Source of the DNA: Sporodiniella umbellata
Lineage: Eukaryota > Mucoromycota > Mucoromycetes > Mucorales > Rhizopodaceae
Assembly (NCBI GenBank): GCA_025677835.1
Contig: JAIXMR010000006.1
Location: 186,001 to 250,000 of the forward strand
Direction of reading: 5' to 3'
Length of the DNA: 64,000 nucleotides
Under the pieces are notes generated by a model. That model did not search any database and was not told the origin of the DNA. It saw only the letters and a list, made by a program, of their open reading frames with translations. The stretch's first letter is position 1. Each line of letters starts with the position of its first letter. Position numbers and translations under genes: made by a program. This document shows, piece by piece, positions 22,583 to 36,369 of the stretch.

Positions 22583-23815
22583 ATGTTAGACAGCTCAGAC
22601 CTGGAAGATGCAAATGCAGTCAATAGTGAGAATGCGGTGAGGAGTGCAGATGAGTTGAATGCAAAGAAAGGCGCGGTTCCTGAAAGAGCTGAGGCTAGTG
22701 ATGCTAGGCTTGAGCCAGTGGTGACTGAGAACACAGCAAATGAGATAGTTACGATGGCAGGAGGTACTTCTGGCGGGCTGGCAACAAGTGAGTCCGAGGC
22801 AAGAGATGGAGGCAATGTTGCGGTAGGGTCGACGAGTAGTGAGGTGGACGCAGAAGAAATAGCACGACAGCAGGCCCTATTGGGACAGATTGCACAAAAG
22901 AAAGCCAAGATTCAACAACTAAATGAAGAGCTCTATTACCTGAGACATAGCAATGCCGAGCTGGCAGAAAAAGAGCGAGGCACACAAGAGCGTATGCAGC
23001 TCCGACAAAGGGACCAACAACAGCTACTGAACAACTACAACGAGCATATCCGATCTCGACGGGCTACCGAAGACGATACGCACAGCATCCGGCAGAAGCT
23101 TCAGGAACTCAAGACGTTGATTGGCCAAGTCAGCGTAGGATTGACAAACGAATGTGATGTGAAGACGGCAACGGCGGCTATTGGCACGTTCTGGATCAAC
23201 CTGAACGAGGCGATCCGACAGCTGGGCTCGCCAATCCCCAAACGACGTCTGTGTATGTTGACAGAGAAGTTCCTGATGGATGTATTAGTCCAGAGCATGA
23301 ACTACAACACTTTCCCGGGACTGAAGATCTCCCAACCGTATACCCAACTCCAATCCTGGTTTGACCAGCACGATCCTGACTTCTGCACCCGTTTTCGACA
23401 GGAGGTGGCCAAAACGGTGGTTGCTGGCCATCAGACGGCGTTGGATATCCAAACAGAGACGCAGCGGTTCAACAAGCGAATGTACAACTCCCTTTACTCT
23501 TCCTTGCTCAAAGCCTATCCCCACATGGAAAAACACGACGCAGAAGCCACCGAGCCCAGCAGAAAGTACGCTCACCTCATCCAGCGTCTGGTCGACCAGG
23601 CCACCCATCTTGGCTATGCCATCCGCGGTCAGGAAGTGGAAATTGCGGCTGCAGCGGTTGGCGAGGGTACCGAACCTTTGGATCCAAAGACAATGAACGA
23701 TGAAGACGGTCAATCCTCAGGCATTATCCAGTTCTGTGTCTGCCCTCCCTTTGTGGTGTATGGCTCACGTATTGAGATTTTAGAAAAAGCGCGTGTGTTG
23801 TGTTTTTCGAAATAA
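22583..23815 (+). CDS. Coiled-coil protein of unknown function
   Basis: Single-exon frame, 410 residues, starting MLDSSDLEDANAVNS. Residues 1-90 are acidic and low in complexity (Ala, Glu, Ser, Gly). Residues about 92-170 form a strong predicted coiled coil (heptads in EIARQQALLGQIAQKKAKIQ and NEELYYLRHSNAEL, then Arg/Gln-rich). The C-terminal half is helical and polar, with Trp/Tyr landmarks (YTQLQSWFDQHDPDF). The last 30 residues turn hydrophobic (IIQFCVCPPFVVYGS). No known family recognised. Its DNA is visibly richer in GC than its neighbours. A structural or vesicle-associated role would be a guess. Confidence 0.72.
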   Translation: MLDSSDLEDANAVNSENAVRSADELNAKKGAVPERAEASDARLEPVVTENTANEIVTMAGGTSGGLATSESEARDGGNVAVGSTSSEVDAEEIARQQALLGQIAQKKAKIQQLNEELYYLRHSNAELAEKERGTQERMQLRQRDQQQLLNNYNEHIRSRRATEDDTHSIRQKLQELKTLIGQVSVGLTNECDVKTATAAIGTFWINLNEAIRQLGSPIPKRRLCMLTEKFLMDVLVQSMNYNTFPGLKISQPYTQLQSWFDQHDPDFCTRFRQEVAKTVVAGHQTALDIQTETQRFNKRMYNSLYSSLLKAYPHMEKHDAEATEPSRKYAHLIQRLVDQATHLGYAIRGQEVEIAAAAVGEGTEPLDPKTMNDEDGQSSGIIQFCVCPPFVVYGSRIEILEKARVLCFSK

Positions 23816-23843
23816 ACTGTTTTTATTACTTTTACTACTCTCT

Positions 23844-25496
23844 TTACTGGCCTGCTCTTTCACCCGAGCCAAAAAACTTTCGAATCGAGCCTCTAAATTC
23901 GTAAGGCAACATGGCAGGCGAACGAAGATGAAAAGCGGCTTTGGGATCCAATCCTTTCGGTAGCCAGATACGAAATCTCGCTTCTTGAAATCGACCTGCT
24001 AACGCAATCCATCCAGCCCCTGCAAAACTCAAGTCGACCCCAGCATGCGCCTGATGGTCATGATCCACTCGGACCGTGTCTTGCAAAGGTACCAATGCGT
24101 CCAGGCGTAAGACTGTTGGGTCTTTTAAAGGTCGACTGTGCATCTTGTACTCTAGAGCTATCGCAGGCGGTAGTTTGTCGGTACTCGTCCGATGGGGTGT
24201 CAATGCACTCAACACAGTACAAAGCACAGGCGCACTGGCCGTCAAAAGATCGATACGGATCCAAGGCTTCAGAATCAAGGATTTTCCTATCCATGGAGTA
24301 TCATCAGCCAAAACAAAACAAAGGTTAACCTGCATCTACCTGGTTCGAGTTGGAAAGTGACAGGATGTATCGGCTGTGCTGTTGGTAACTGCTTTATCGC
24401 CTCAGCTGTCAGTTGATGAAAAATCTGGTGAGGGTTGATTAAGCCAGGGGTATCGATCAGATATCTCTCCTTGGTAAGACGATAGGCAGCCTGGGTAGGT
24501 TCGCTGGCTAAACCCAACACACGTAAAGGGATTTTGATGGTACCCAGCGTAGTACCGGGCAAGACCGAGCTGGTGATTTGATACTTCTTTTTGAGTTCTT
24601 GTTTGATCCGCTTGCCTTCTGCATCAAGACGGCCTCGTATCTGGGACAGACAGCGGTTGACCAAGGCTGATTTCCCTACGTTAGTACAGCCCACCACGTA
24701 AAGATCGTCGGTGGGTCTCAACTCTCGCTGCCAACGATCCATCGCGCTCTGGATTCCCCAGCCTTTGTAGGCACTGACAAGTGACACCGAACGGATTTGA
24801 CTCGTCGGCCAACCAAGCGTTTTGAGATGGTGAAGAAGCCAATCCCGAATGCGTTGTTCATGACGCTGTGCAGCTTTCGGAAGACGATCCCACTTGTTGG
24901 CTACCAGATGCACACGCGCACCAGGATGTTGCCCCAGTCGTTTTGGCAGATCGGCTAACGATCCAGGTAAATCGGTCACATCGCACACAGCCACCACCAC
25001 GGGATCTTGCTTGGTACGAAGAAACTCGAGTGAACCATACTGTTGGCTGGCTTTCAAGAACTGGGGACCGCTCAGGTTCTGATGGTGATGCGTGAGACGG
25101 TGGCAGCGATGGCAGATGACGCGTGTCGGTTGCTTGGTCCAAGTCGTGGGTGCTTTCTCTACCTCAAGCATGGCTCGGATCGGTTCTTCTAAACCGGCCA
25201 TTCTCTGTTCGAATTCCTCCTGCGTCAAGCTATTCTTCTGTATTTTTCTCCCGCTGTCTTTCTGGCTACTCGGGGCGCGATAATAACCAGGCGCTGTAGC
25301 CTCTTTCACCTGAAACGGTGCACCGCAACCTGGACAATCGCCTTCAGGCACAGCGCTTCTTAAGGATGGTAAAGTCGACTGGCAGCGTATGGAAAAAAGT
25401 GGCTGAGCTGTTGCCGCTCCCGTCAAACGCCACCATCGTCGTCTTTCTCGGAGGCATTGTCGTACTAATAAAGATCGAAAACAAACTGTCGCCATG
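23844..25496 (-). CDS. Circularly permuted GTPase, YqeH/NOA1/Gep3 family (mitochondrial ribosome assembly)
   Basis: Two exons: 25496-24341 and 24286-23844; 532 residues. The first ATG gives MATVCFRSLLVRQCLRERRR, an Arg-rich, acid-free leader typical of mitochondrial import. Two CxxC pairs follow (CPGCG and CHRC), the zinc site seen in YqeH. The GTPase motifs come in permuted order: NKWD (G4) first, then GCTNVGKS (G1), then DTPG (G3). The 54-nt intron between LEPG and KSLILKPW creates the family junction LEPGKSLILKPWIRID. YqeH and its mitochondrial relatives help assemble the small ribosomal subunit. Without the intron the gene looks frameshifted, but GTAGAT...GGATAG restores it. Only 28 bp separate its stop from that of the convergent coiled-coil gene. 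Confidence 0.9.
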
Positions 25497-26211
25497 GATC
25501 TCTGAGAATAAATCAAAAACAATTAACAATCCAAAAAAAAAAAAACAAAAAACAAAAAACAAAATAAAAACTATAAAAAAAAAAAAAATTCTTGGAGCGG
25601 AGAGAGTTACTTTGGTTTTGATGGCAAAGAAAATAAGAGAGCCATTTTTTGGTTGGTTGATTTTCCGTTATTTTTTTGGTTGATTTTCCGTTATTTTTTT
25701 GGTTGATTTTCCGTTATTTTTTTGGTTGATTTCCATTGTTTTTTTTTGGTTAATTTTCCGTTTCCTTGATTTTTTTTTTTTTTTTCCCTGCTTATTCCAA
25801 ACGATTGGGAACCCTGATCCACCTGAAAAAAGACTCTAAAAACAAAAAAATTTGTCAACCGAATTACAAAGATTTGTTTCTCAGTCAAACCGAATGGATA
25901 AAAAAGGGAGTAGAGAAGCATATGAAATAAAAGAGATAACGATGGAATAAATCCGCCTGGGTTGTTTTCCCTTGTATTCCCCTCCTCGGTTTGACAAGCA
26001 AAGACGGGAAAATGGCGTGGAAAATAGAGAGAATAAAAGATCGCCCAGGATAGTTTTTCAAAGGTTGAAAAAGTTTTATTGATTATTAAAGGTAAAAAGA
26101 AAAAAAAGAAAAAAAGAGTACAGAAAGAAGAGCACCGCCTTCGTTTTTTTTTTTTTTTTTTTTTTTTTGTAAGGTGTGATATAATATATATTTACAGATT
26201 CAAAAGCCTTG
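25497..26211. other. Intergenic region with minisatellite
   Basis: Lies 5' of the GTPase and 3' of the sugar transporter. It contains A-runs at 25532-25588, a 23-bp tandem repeat at 25644-25764, and poly-T at 26145-26168. No gene seen. Confidence 0.6.
25644..25764. repeat. 23-bp minisatellite, about five units
   Basis: The core GGTTGATTTTCCG recurs at 25655, 25678, 25701 and 25724, exactly 23 bp apart, each followed by TTA and a T-run. A fifth, diverged unit (GGTTAATTTTCCG) starts at 25748. The unit does not keep an open frame. Confidence 0.9.
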
Positions 26212-27961
26212 TTATTTGTAGTTGGGCCCCTTTTCGTCCACCTCATTATAGTTGCTCTTCACATGGGCAGCCTCGGAGTCCAAAGCAGGCTTTTCTTTAA
26301 TGGAGCTAGCAACGCTGTGACGACCAGAGAAATTGGATGGGAAACGACGGGAAGCAGGACGAGAGCGAGCCGACTCAGCATCTCCGTGTTCTTTTTCGTA
26401 CAGGCTGACGGAGCCAATATGAGAAGCGATGGACTTGGCATCTTCTTGTACTTCAGGTGAGGCAAAGAGGACTTCGATTTCTTCCAAAGATTTGCCGTTA
26501 GTTTCAGGATAGTAAAGATAGATGGGAATCAAAAAGATGACGTTGAGGATACCAAAGAGTAAGAAGGTCCAGTATTTGGCGTACTCGAACAGAACCGGGG
26601 CAATCATGGCCACGATAAAGTTACCGAGCCAGTTAGCGGCGGTAGACATGGAGTTACCCTTGGCACGTAAGCCGGTAGAGAAGATTTCGGAGGGATAAAG
26701 CCAGGCGAGACCCAACCAGGCAGCACCAAATACAAAGTTATAGATCATCACAAAGGCAATACAGGCGTTGGAGGCGGCTTGATTGATCAACTCGGGGTGT
26801 TCTTGCAAGATGGCTGGGTTACTGACCAGATCAATGTTGTTGAGGTCTTTCTGTACAATGTATTGACAGCCACCGACGATCAAGAGCGTGATGGCTTGAC
26901 CGATCAAGCCTGCGTACATGAGGAAACGACGGCCGACACGATCGATAGTGAAGATGGGAGTGACGGCACCCAAAAAGTAAGGGATAGAATCGATCCCTGC
27001 AAACAGATAGGCTCTTTCTTCTGACATCCCCGACTGTTTAAAGACATCGATCAGATAGTACGAGATCACGTTAATACCACCAAACTGTTGAATGAATTGA
27101 CCGCCCATACCCAGCAAGACACGGTAACGGTTGTTCATCTTGCCCTTCTTGAATAACTCTACATAGGAAGAAACACCCTCACGGCGTTCTAACGCGATAC
27201 CATCACGGATCTCTTCCCATTCAGCAATACAGCGAGGATGGGTCGTGTCACAGTCAGACCAGAGACGAGCCAAAACATCCTTACAGGCTTCTTCATGACC
27301 GTGGGCCTGCAGCCAACGGGGTGACTCGGGCAGGATAAAGGAAGCCACGCCGAGGACGATGGCAAAGACCATTTGAAAAGCAAGAGGGAAACGCCAGGCG
27401 AATTCATTCTTGACAAAGTAAAGACCGTACTCAAGCCAGTAGGCAATAGCCACACCCACCGTCAACAAGGAGGCCTCAAAAGCAACATGAGACCCTCGAG
27501 AAGCAGGGGGCGACAGTTCAGCTTGATAGACAGGAATCGTGGCAGTATTCATACCGTTGCCCACACCCGTCACAATACGAGCGACGATCATCATAGGGGC
27601 ATCCACAGCAGCCGTCTGCAGAACAGCGCCCACACAAAGAATCAAGCATCCCAATCGAATCGTCTTACGACGACCTAACCAATCACCAATACGCCCGGTC
27701 GATAACGCACCACACATACACCCAATTTCATACAAAGCCACAATGGCACCCATCAAACCTGAGTTGGGGTTACCCATCGTACTTATAAACTTTTCGTTTG
27801 CTACCACACCCGACATGACACCCTAAGACCAGATCCATTCAGTCAATCCATACCCTTTGATTATTCTTATTTACCTGATCATAACCAAACAGTAAGAAAC
27901 CTACCGCAGCCAGCAAGGTAGAAGCTCTAAACAGAGCAGCGCCTTTCAATACATAGCCCAT
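26212..27961 (-). CDS. MFS sugar transporter
   Basis: Two exons: 27961-27875 and 27822-26212; 565 residues, 12 predicted membrane segments. Sugar-porter signatures are present: FLLFGYDQGVMSG across the splice, GRIGDWLGRRK after segment 2, PESPRWL after segment 6, QQFGGINVISYY in segment 7, and PETNGKSLEEIE after segment 12. The QQ-x-x-GIN motif marks hexose binding. The family takes up hexoses by facilitated or proton-coupled transport at the plasma membrane. The C-terminal tail of about 70 residues is Ser/Arg-rich (RSRPASRRFPSNFSGRHS) and may be regulated by phosphorylation. It shares a long upstream region with the divergent PFK-2/FBPase-2 gene, which fits a sugar-metabolism setting only loosely. 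Confidence 0.93.
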
Positions 27962-28830
27962 CGTTTATGTTTTTATTTCAAGAGAATTCTCTAATGGATG
28001 TTTTTCTCTGTTGGATAAGAATAAAAGAGAAACAAAGAAGAAAAAAGAAATCAAAAACAAAACTCTTTTTTTTTAAAAAAAAAAAAAAAAAACAAAAAAA
28101 AAAAAGAGAAACAAAGAGAAACAAAATAAAGCAGGTGAGGGAGGGATCAAGGGTTTTTATACTTGTTGATATACAGATCAGTGCACCCGCATTTCGGAGT
28201 TGGTTGCTGACTATGTACCTTATTGGCACTTGGATGCCCATATTTAGACTAGTGCTGGTAAATGGCGGAATCAGAAAAGCTTTTTTTTTTTTTTTTTTAT
28301 ATATATTGTTTATTCAGTTGGGTAAAATCACTGGGAATAAAAACGTTTTCTTTTGAAAAACATGGGAACTTGTCTGATTGGCCTGTGTACACGTCATGGT
28401 TTCAATGACTATAGAAATGAGTGAGAAACTCCCTTTGTTCAAACCCCACCAGCACCAGTAAAATAATTTTTGTCTGACATTGGCACTTTTGCAGAAAATA
28501 ATCAATCCAGTTGATTTGTATAAACTCACAAATCAGAACTTGACTGTACATATTTTCTACCACTCAGATTTACAGAAAAACAAGACTCAGCTCTACAGAA
28601 AATAGACTCCTACCCTAAGAGAATGTCATGTGCGTTTAAGAAAAATAAGCAACTAACTTTATTAATGTAAGCGTGGGCTCTATTCATCTTGGGTGAGATA
28701 GATTCAGAAGATCGGTCATCATGGGATCCAACTCCGACGGTGCACGAAGGTTTTAAGAACTGTTTATTCAGACAGATCTAAACGGTACCGACACATACTG
28801 TAAAATTCAGCAGCAAACAAACTAGCATTG

Positions 28831-28868
<38 letters not shown>

Positions 28869-29633
28869 GCTTCTCAGTAAAAGAATAAAATAAAAAAACT
28901 CTTCTCAGTACCAAATAAAGAAACCTCCCTTGATTATCGACAGTGAGTGTCACCTGAAGTGTGAAGTGAGAATTGAACCAAGGGCTTTTCTGCTTTTGTT
29001 TAGCCACCCACACTCGTAAAGTGATTAAGAAATCTATCGGTTCTTTTGATTCTAGTAGATGGATCTGTCAAGGATCTTTTCTAGCCACGCCCATCTTTCG
29101 CCATAGTCACTGTGATCAATCCTTGTTATCCATCTTTCTCCACGCGAGCCCTCCAAAGGAAGAAAACAGGACAAAGAGTGCCTCATGCTTGATAAGGCAC
29201 GCTTGTCACCCACCTCTTGGACTGAATTGACACATCTTTTGCTCAATTCATTCAGGATATGGGCTACAGGAATCATTCACTTTGACACCATAGACTCCAT
29301 CTTTCTCTACATACTCTTTTTTTTTTTTTCATGTCTGCCTATTCAATCATCCTCTGCCGAAAATTCTTTTCTTTTTGATCCAAACAAAAACATGAAATAC
29401 TGCAAGTATCTATGCGCTTCTATACAAAAGCCCACAGAGAATCATTCTTTTTTAAAAAAAAAAAAAAGGAGTCAAAAGACCTTGCATGGGTAGTAGTAAC
29501 ACGATGGGTTAGGAGTGTGTATGTAGAAAGATCGATAGAGACACCCTTTTTTTTTATGGAGCTCAGATTTTTTCCTTTTTTTTTTTTTTTTTTTTTTTCT
29601 CTCGTTGTTGTACAGCATAAAATCAAATAAAAA
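27962..29633. other. Long divergent intergenic region, transporter / PFK-2
   Basis: About 1.7 kb with no gene that I can support. A-runs at 28072-28104 and a 38-nt A-run at 28830-28867; T-runs at 28281-28298 and 29578-29599. Several short open stretches (29052-29276 and others) lack splice or start context. Confidence 0.5.
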
Positions 29634-31686
<2,053 letters not shown>

Positions 31687-31699
31687 TAAAAAAATGACT

Positions 31700-31996
31700 T
31701 TATTGTTTCTTTTGAGGAAAATCCCAAACAGGCTTATCGCTTTCGGCCGCTTCACGAATTAAGTCCAGCATATGTTGACCTTTCTGTCGGTTGGCTTCTT
31801 TAATCTGATCGTATTCTTTTCTTAGTGCAGGATCCAAACGCTATCAACTCACACCCGTAAATAACTTTTAAAAAAAAAAAAAAGAGGCATTCACCTTTTT
31901 TATTTGTTCTTCATCAGGTACAGTAAACTTCATAAGACCGTAACCTGTGCTGATAATAGCCGTCATGTAAACAATCACTTTGAGCTCATTAGCCAT
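31700..31996 (-). CDS. CBP4: CBP4/UQCC3-like assembly factor for respiratory complex III
   Basis: Two exons: 31996-31895 and 31840-31700; 80 residues. One hydrophobic segment near the N-terminus (VIVYMTAIISTGYGLMKF), then FTVPDEEQIKK, RLDPALRKEYDQIK and a helical charged tail ending KPVWDFPQKKQ. This matches yeast Cbp4 in order: membrane segment, MKYT.P.PEEL, RLSPELRKEYE, ETAQSNEPIW. Cbp4 works with the Cbp3-Cbp6 complex on newly made cytochrome b at the inner mitochondrial membrane. The protein is short and divergence is high, so the match rests on the RL-x-P-x-LRKEY motif and topology. Confidence 0.75.
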
Positions 31997-32107
31997 AATG
32001 TAAGAATTAACAAAAAGATTAAATGTTTTTTTTTTTTTGAAGCAAGACTAGGGTTTATTTTTATTTTTATTTTTTTTATGTACAATCTGATTTTTTTTGT
32101 TTTTTTT

Positions 32108-32233
32108 TTAAAGGCCGGGGCCTTTGACTTCTTCATCATCAATTAACCATTCCTGAGGTTTTGAAGGATCCAATCGGTTTTGATCATCGTTATTTACATT
32201 GGCGTCAAAAAGGCGTTGTACTAGAAAGAAATT

Positions 32234-32267
<34 letters not shown>

Positions 32268-33685
32268 ACGTGTATGCAGAAGAGACTTACAGTAAGGTTT
32301 TAAGCCCTTATCAAAATTACGCGAAACACGGAAACCGGTGATGATAGTTGCCTAGGGAAAGAAATAAACGCGTCGTCCCTCCCCCCCCAAAAAAAAAAAA
32401 AAAGAGATCTACTTACGATACACAAAACAATGGCTACCAAGACTATCAAAACAAAAGGTCAGAAAAGAAAGCAAGGTAAGCTGTGTTTACCTGCCAAGAT
32501 CCAGAAGATCCAAGAACCCGGACTGTCAGCCAAAATGATGATAAAGTCTACGATGACAATCAGCTGGCTGACCTGAAAAAGACCCATAAACATCTTGTTT
32601 TCAGCAATGACCCCCTGTCGAGCGATCAATAAGGCGGGGATCAATAAGAGGGTGACTACGAGATGAACAATGTAGCCAACAAACTTCTTTCGATCGGTAT
32701 CGACGGCAGCATAGTACTGCTCTTGGCTCATTACGACCGTATAGAAAATACAGAGCACCAGTTGAAAGAACGCATCGAGTTTGAGTAGGAGAAAGAAGAT
32801 TTGGGTGAGGTGGAAACGATGCTGTTGTTGGATATCAGCCCCAATCCGTTTATACACGTTCCAGCCAAATTGTTTATAGAGTTCATAGCACAACACGCTA
32901 AATACGATTGATAAAATAGCCATCACCGTGACAAGACCGATACCGTTTCGAAGTGCAATTAAAAAATACGCTTGGATTTTGGCTTTAATCGTTGTTGCCT
33001 GAATACGAAGTAAGAGGGTTGGGTCCACATCGCCATCTCTAACCCAAAAAAGAAAAAAAAAAAAAAAAAAAAAAAAAAACAAGGCTTAGACTTTCCACCC
33101 TCTTTTTTTTTTTTTTTTGGGTTTGGTCTTACTTTGCTTTGGTCTCTGCGATTTGTATAGCCACAAAGAGAACGGCTAGGTATTGGTTGACCACGTGTGC
33201 TATCAGTTGAATAACACTCTGTCGAATGACCTAAGGGGCGTAAACAGTTTAGGGAGGAATAGAAAACAGATAAAGAAAGACTTACAGCATCCAAACCTAG
33301 GACAAGCTGAAATAAAGAAAACAAGATGAAAAAGACGTTTTCATTCTTGAGTCTTCTTAAGCCCAGGGCTACGCCATCTGAGCCTGTCTGGGCACGGATC
33401 GAGGTGGAAATATCAGCCGTGATATTTGGATCCCCTAACTGTAGATTACTATAGATTTCTAAATCCGCATGAACAATCAACGCCTCCAAGATGATACACA
33501 CAACGGTGGCGACTATCAATAAGGTACAATAACCAATGGTATATTTCGATTCCAAGAACCGTTTTAGCTAGACAGAAAATAAATAAAATAAAATAAAATA
33601 AATACAAAAGACCTCTTTTTCAATAAAGACACTTTACAAGAAGATCCAAAATACCGTCCCATTGTTTTCGTTTTTCATGGCTCAT
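32108..33685 (-). CDS. Multi-pass membrane protein, UPF0658 (Golgi) family-like
   Basis: Seven exons: 33685-33638, 33567-33286, 33230-33133, 33038-32491, 32442-32417, 32351-32291, 32220-32108; 391 residues. About eight hydrophobic segments, beginning YTIGYCTLLIVATVVCIILE and including NENVFFILFSLFQLVLGLDA followed by the VIRQSVIQLI stretch. The pattern (F-Q-L-x-L-x-x-D-A then NTIQ-like) and the size fit the fungal UPF0658 family, whose fission yeast members are Golgi proteins of unknown function. The C-terminus is cytosolic-looking and acidic (SKPQEWLIDDEEV). The 26-nt fifth exon is unusually small. Family assignment is from memory of the motif and is moderate. Confidence 0.7.
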
Positions 33686-34608
33686 TTTCTCAACTTTTTT
33701 GTATATCCAAAAGAAATAGGAAAGAAATGCATTTTACACTCTTTTGTTTTGCCCAAAAAAAAAAAAAAAAAAAAAGGGATATAAATATAGATCGAATGAC
33801 CGCACAGCCAAAGCTCGGACTTTGAAAACGCTCCCTGGGGTTGCTGCCCATAATTGAATCTCTCCCTCACAAGCGTCATCAGTAGAGGAAATTTACGATG
33901 GCTCTTTTGTTTTGAAAAACTCAATTCAAAAAAGCTTTTGAGGTCTACACAAAGCCGATACTAAAGTTGGCATTGGCCAATCAAAGAATGGTTTCAAACA
34001 AAACAGTGTCTAGATAGTTGTGGACATCACAAAGCCACTTTAGAAACATACTTTGTTCAATCAAAAGAGCGCTCTTTTGATTGAACATAGAACATACCAT
34101 GTTATCAGAGCAGTTGGGTATAGAGCCTGGCTGTCTTATTCTCTATGTAAAAGAGATGACGTTCTGACAAGTGTTCATATTAACAAAAAAAAAAAAAAAA
34201 AAAAAAAACACTTTAAGAGGGGGGAAATGAAAACTCAAAAAGTATTAAAATCGTATTTATATATATAAATATTTAAACCCAAAACAAGCATAGACTTAAA
34301 CAAGTATAGAAAGTGACGCAAAGTAGTGAGTGATCCCGGAACCTAAATCATCAGAGAAAGGCCTATTTTCTTCTTGTTTTCAATGATGCTTTTATTCTTC
34401 AAAAAAAAAAAAAGAGAGTATGTAAGAAAAAAAGAAAGGTGTGTGTGTGTGTGTGTGTGTTGTGTGCAACTATTTCTTGGTGTGACGATGATGACGCGAG
34501 ACGTTTTGCACGTATGTACAATAAGAAGCGTGATTATGGTTGTATGTGATGTATGTATAGATGGTGTGTGCATGAAGTGGGTGAAGGCAGCCCCCCCTTT
34601 TTTTTTTT
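33686..34608. other. Intergenic region with perfect palindrome and (TG)n
   Basis: Holds the 34-bp palindrome at 34054-34087, an A-run at 34184-34208 and a TG tract near 34438-34460. No gene seen. Confidence 0.55.
34054..34087. repeat. 34-bp perfect palindrome
   Basis: Two 17-bp arms meet without spacer at AGC|GCT: TGTTCAATCAAAAGAGC and its exact reverse complement. The next outer base pair does not match, so the symmetry ends sharply. Confidence 0.95.
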
Positions 34609-35321
34609 TCAGTCCCAAGGTCTCCAGGATTTTCTTCTGATATCTGTGATGGGTTGTTGTTGTTGTTGTACGCAATCTGTCAGCCTTTTTTCTTCATCGC
34701 AACGTTGAACATATTCAGCAGCCAGAGCTAGGATATCAATGGGCCTCATCTGGGGTGAGACTTGCGAGTAAAGCGTGGATGAGGTGGATGAGGTCACACT
34801 GGACTGACTGCTACTGCTACTGCTGCTGCTGCTTGTTGGGTATACCGTAAGCGTCATTTTGTTGTTGTTGTTATTATCATTGTTATTATCATTGTTATTA
34901 TTATTATTATTGTTATTATTGTTGTTGTTGCAAGGCCAGTGCAAAAAATGATCTTTCTCTTGTGCCCTTTTACGATTCAATTTAGCTCGTCTGTTTTGAA
35001 ACCAAACCTTTGAAAAACTGTTAAACATTTCCCTTAAAAAATTTTTTTTTTTTTTTTTTTTTTAAAAAAAATTTACTTGAACTTCACGATTTGTCATGTT
35101 TAATTCTTTTGCAGTGTGTTCTCTAAGTTGGTTATTGGGAGTCTTTATTTTCTCAAATATGTTGGTGAGCACTTCTAGCTGGTGTGAAGTGATTCTCTTT
35201 CTTTTGGGTCGACCGGATCCTTTATGACCACAATTATTCAGGAGAATTCTTTGAGTTATGAATGATTGTCGTTACCTTCATGGGTTTTGATTCGAAGTTT
35301 GTTTTGTGTAGCAAAATTCAT
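34609..35321 (-). CDS. Homeodomain transcription factor with poly-Asn tract
   Basis: Three exons: 35321-35276, 35219-35077, 35007-34609; 195 residues. The homeodomain fills residues about 19-80: RPKRKRITSHQLEVL, TPNNQLREHTAKELNMTNRE and the recognition helix VQVWFQNRRAKLNRKR, with the invariant W, F, N and R. Intron 2 falls right before the recognition-helix VWFQN, a common site. The rest is low in complexity: about 25 residues of Asn broken by two Asp, a run of serines and a Gln run near the end. No other domain. It should bind TAAT-like DNA; target genes cannot be told. The repeats are encoded by GTT/ATT triplets on the plus strand. Confidence 0.92.
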
Positions 35322-36336
35322 TCTTTTTATTAAAACAATAACAAAACAAAAAATAGAAAAAGAAAAAGAAAAGGGGAAAAAGAAAGAGAGGGGGGGGGAT
35401 TAAAAAATAAAAATAAAAATAAAAAACCAAAACAGAAATACAATCGCACTTTTCATAATAATAATAATAGTCGGGTATATGTTTCCGAAAAGTGCCACTA
35501 AAAAAACGAGTGCTTGACAAAGATCAATAGCACCTTTACGATATATTGCATGCTCTATAAATGTATTATGTATTTAATTGATAAATTTCTTTCCAATCAA
35601 AAGAAGCCTGAGGTAAGACTGTTTATTTGGCTAGAGGCTCATCTGAATAAGTGAGTGGGCGCATAAAAAAAAAGAAAGGGAAAGAAAGAGAGAGAAATGA
35701 AAAACAAGAAAAATGTTGAGAAAGAAATCATTCCATTGTACTTGTGCTACGAACGAATCCACTGGGATTCATTGTGTATTTGAAATATACTTGACTTGCT
35801 CCATAGTCAAAGGGTTGTACCAAAACGCACAGTAACACGAGGGGAAAAAAAGAAACAATTCACAGAAAACAAAAGCCCCCCCCCGTGTGTCTTTTTCCTA
35901 TTTGTAAATAGTAACAACAACAACAACAACAACTGCAAAAAAAGTGGGCCAATGTAAACGCGTATTAGAAATCTCTGTTATCTTCTATAATCAGCGATTA
36001 CCGTTTATCTTGTCATGATCCCTGAGTACTCTAACAGCACTTTCCCTCCTTTTTTTTTTTTTTTTTTAAAAATCTTTACCCAAAAAAAAAAAAAAAAGAA
36101 TCTCATGTGTTTTTCTCTCATTGTCTTTTTCTTTCTCTCTTTCTCGCGCAGTTCTTTCTCTTTCTCTTTATAAAACAGTAATAAAGATATGTACACCCTA
36201 TGTGCCACCTTGGAGCATAATTGTGACTGGGAAAATTACACAAACAACTCTATTTCGCGTTGTCGCGTCACCCTTATCCAATGTTGCCTTCATCTGATTT
36301 GAAGCGTTTGGCTGTCTCTATCGAATGTGAAAATAT

Positions 36337-36369
<33 letters not shown>

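Noticed and set aside
24287..24340. Apparent frameshift (possible TTTTG duplication) in the permuted GTPase gene
   Set aside because: A 54-nt GT-AG intron (GTAGAT...GGATAG) with a CTGAT branch site joins LEPG to KSLILKPW, which is the family's expected junction; no frameshift is needed.
28955..29020. tRNA-like GGTTCAATTC sequence on the minus strand
   Set aside because: The flanking bases do not form the T-stem or an acceptor stem; no cloverleaf can be drawn.
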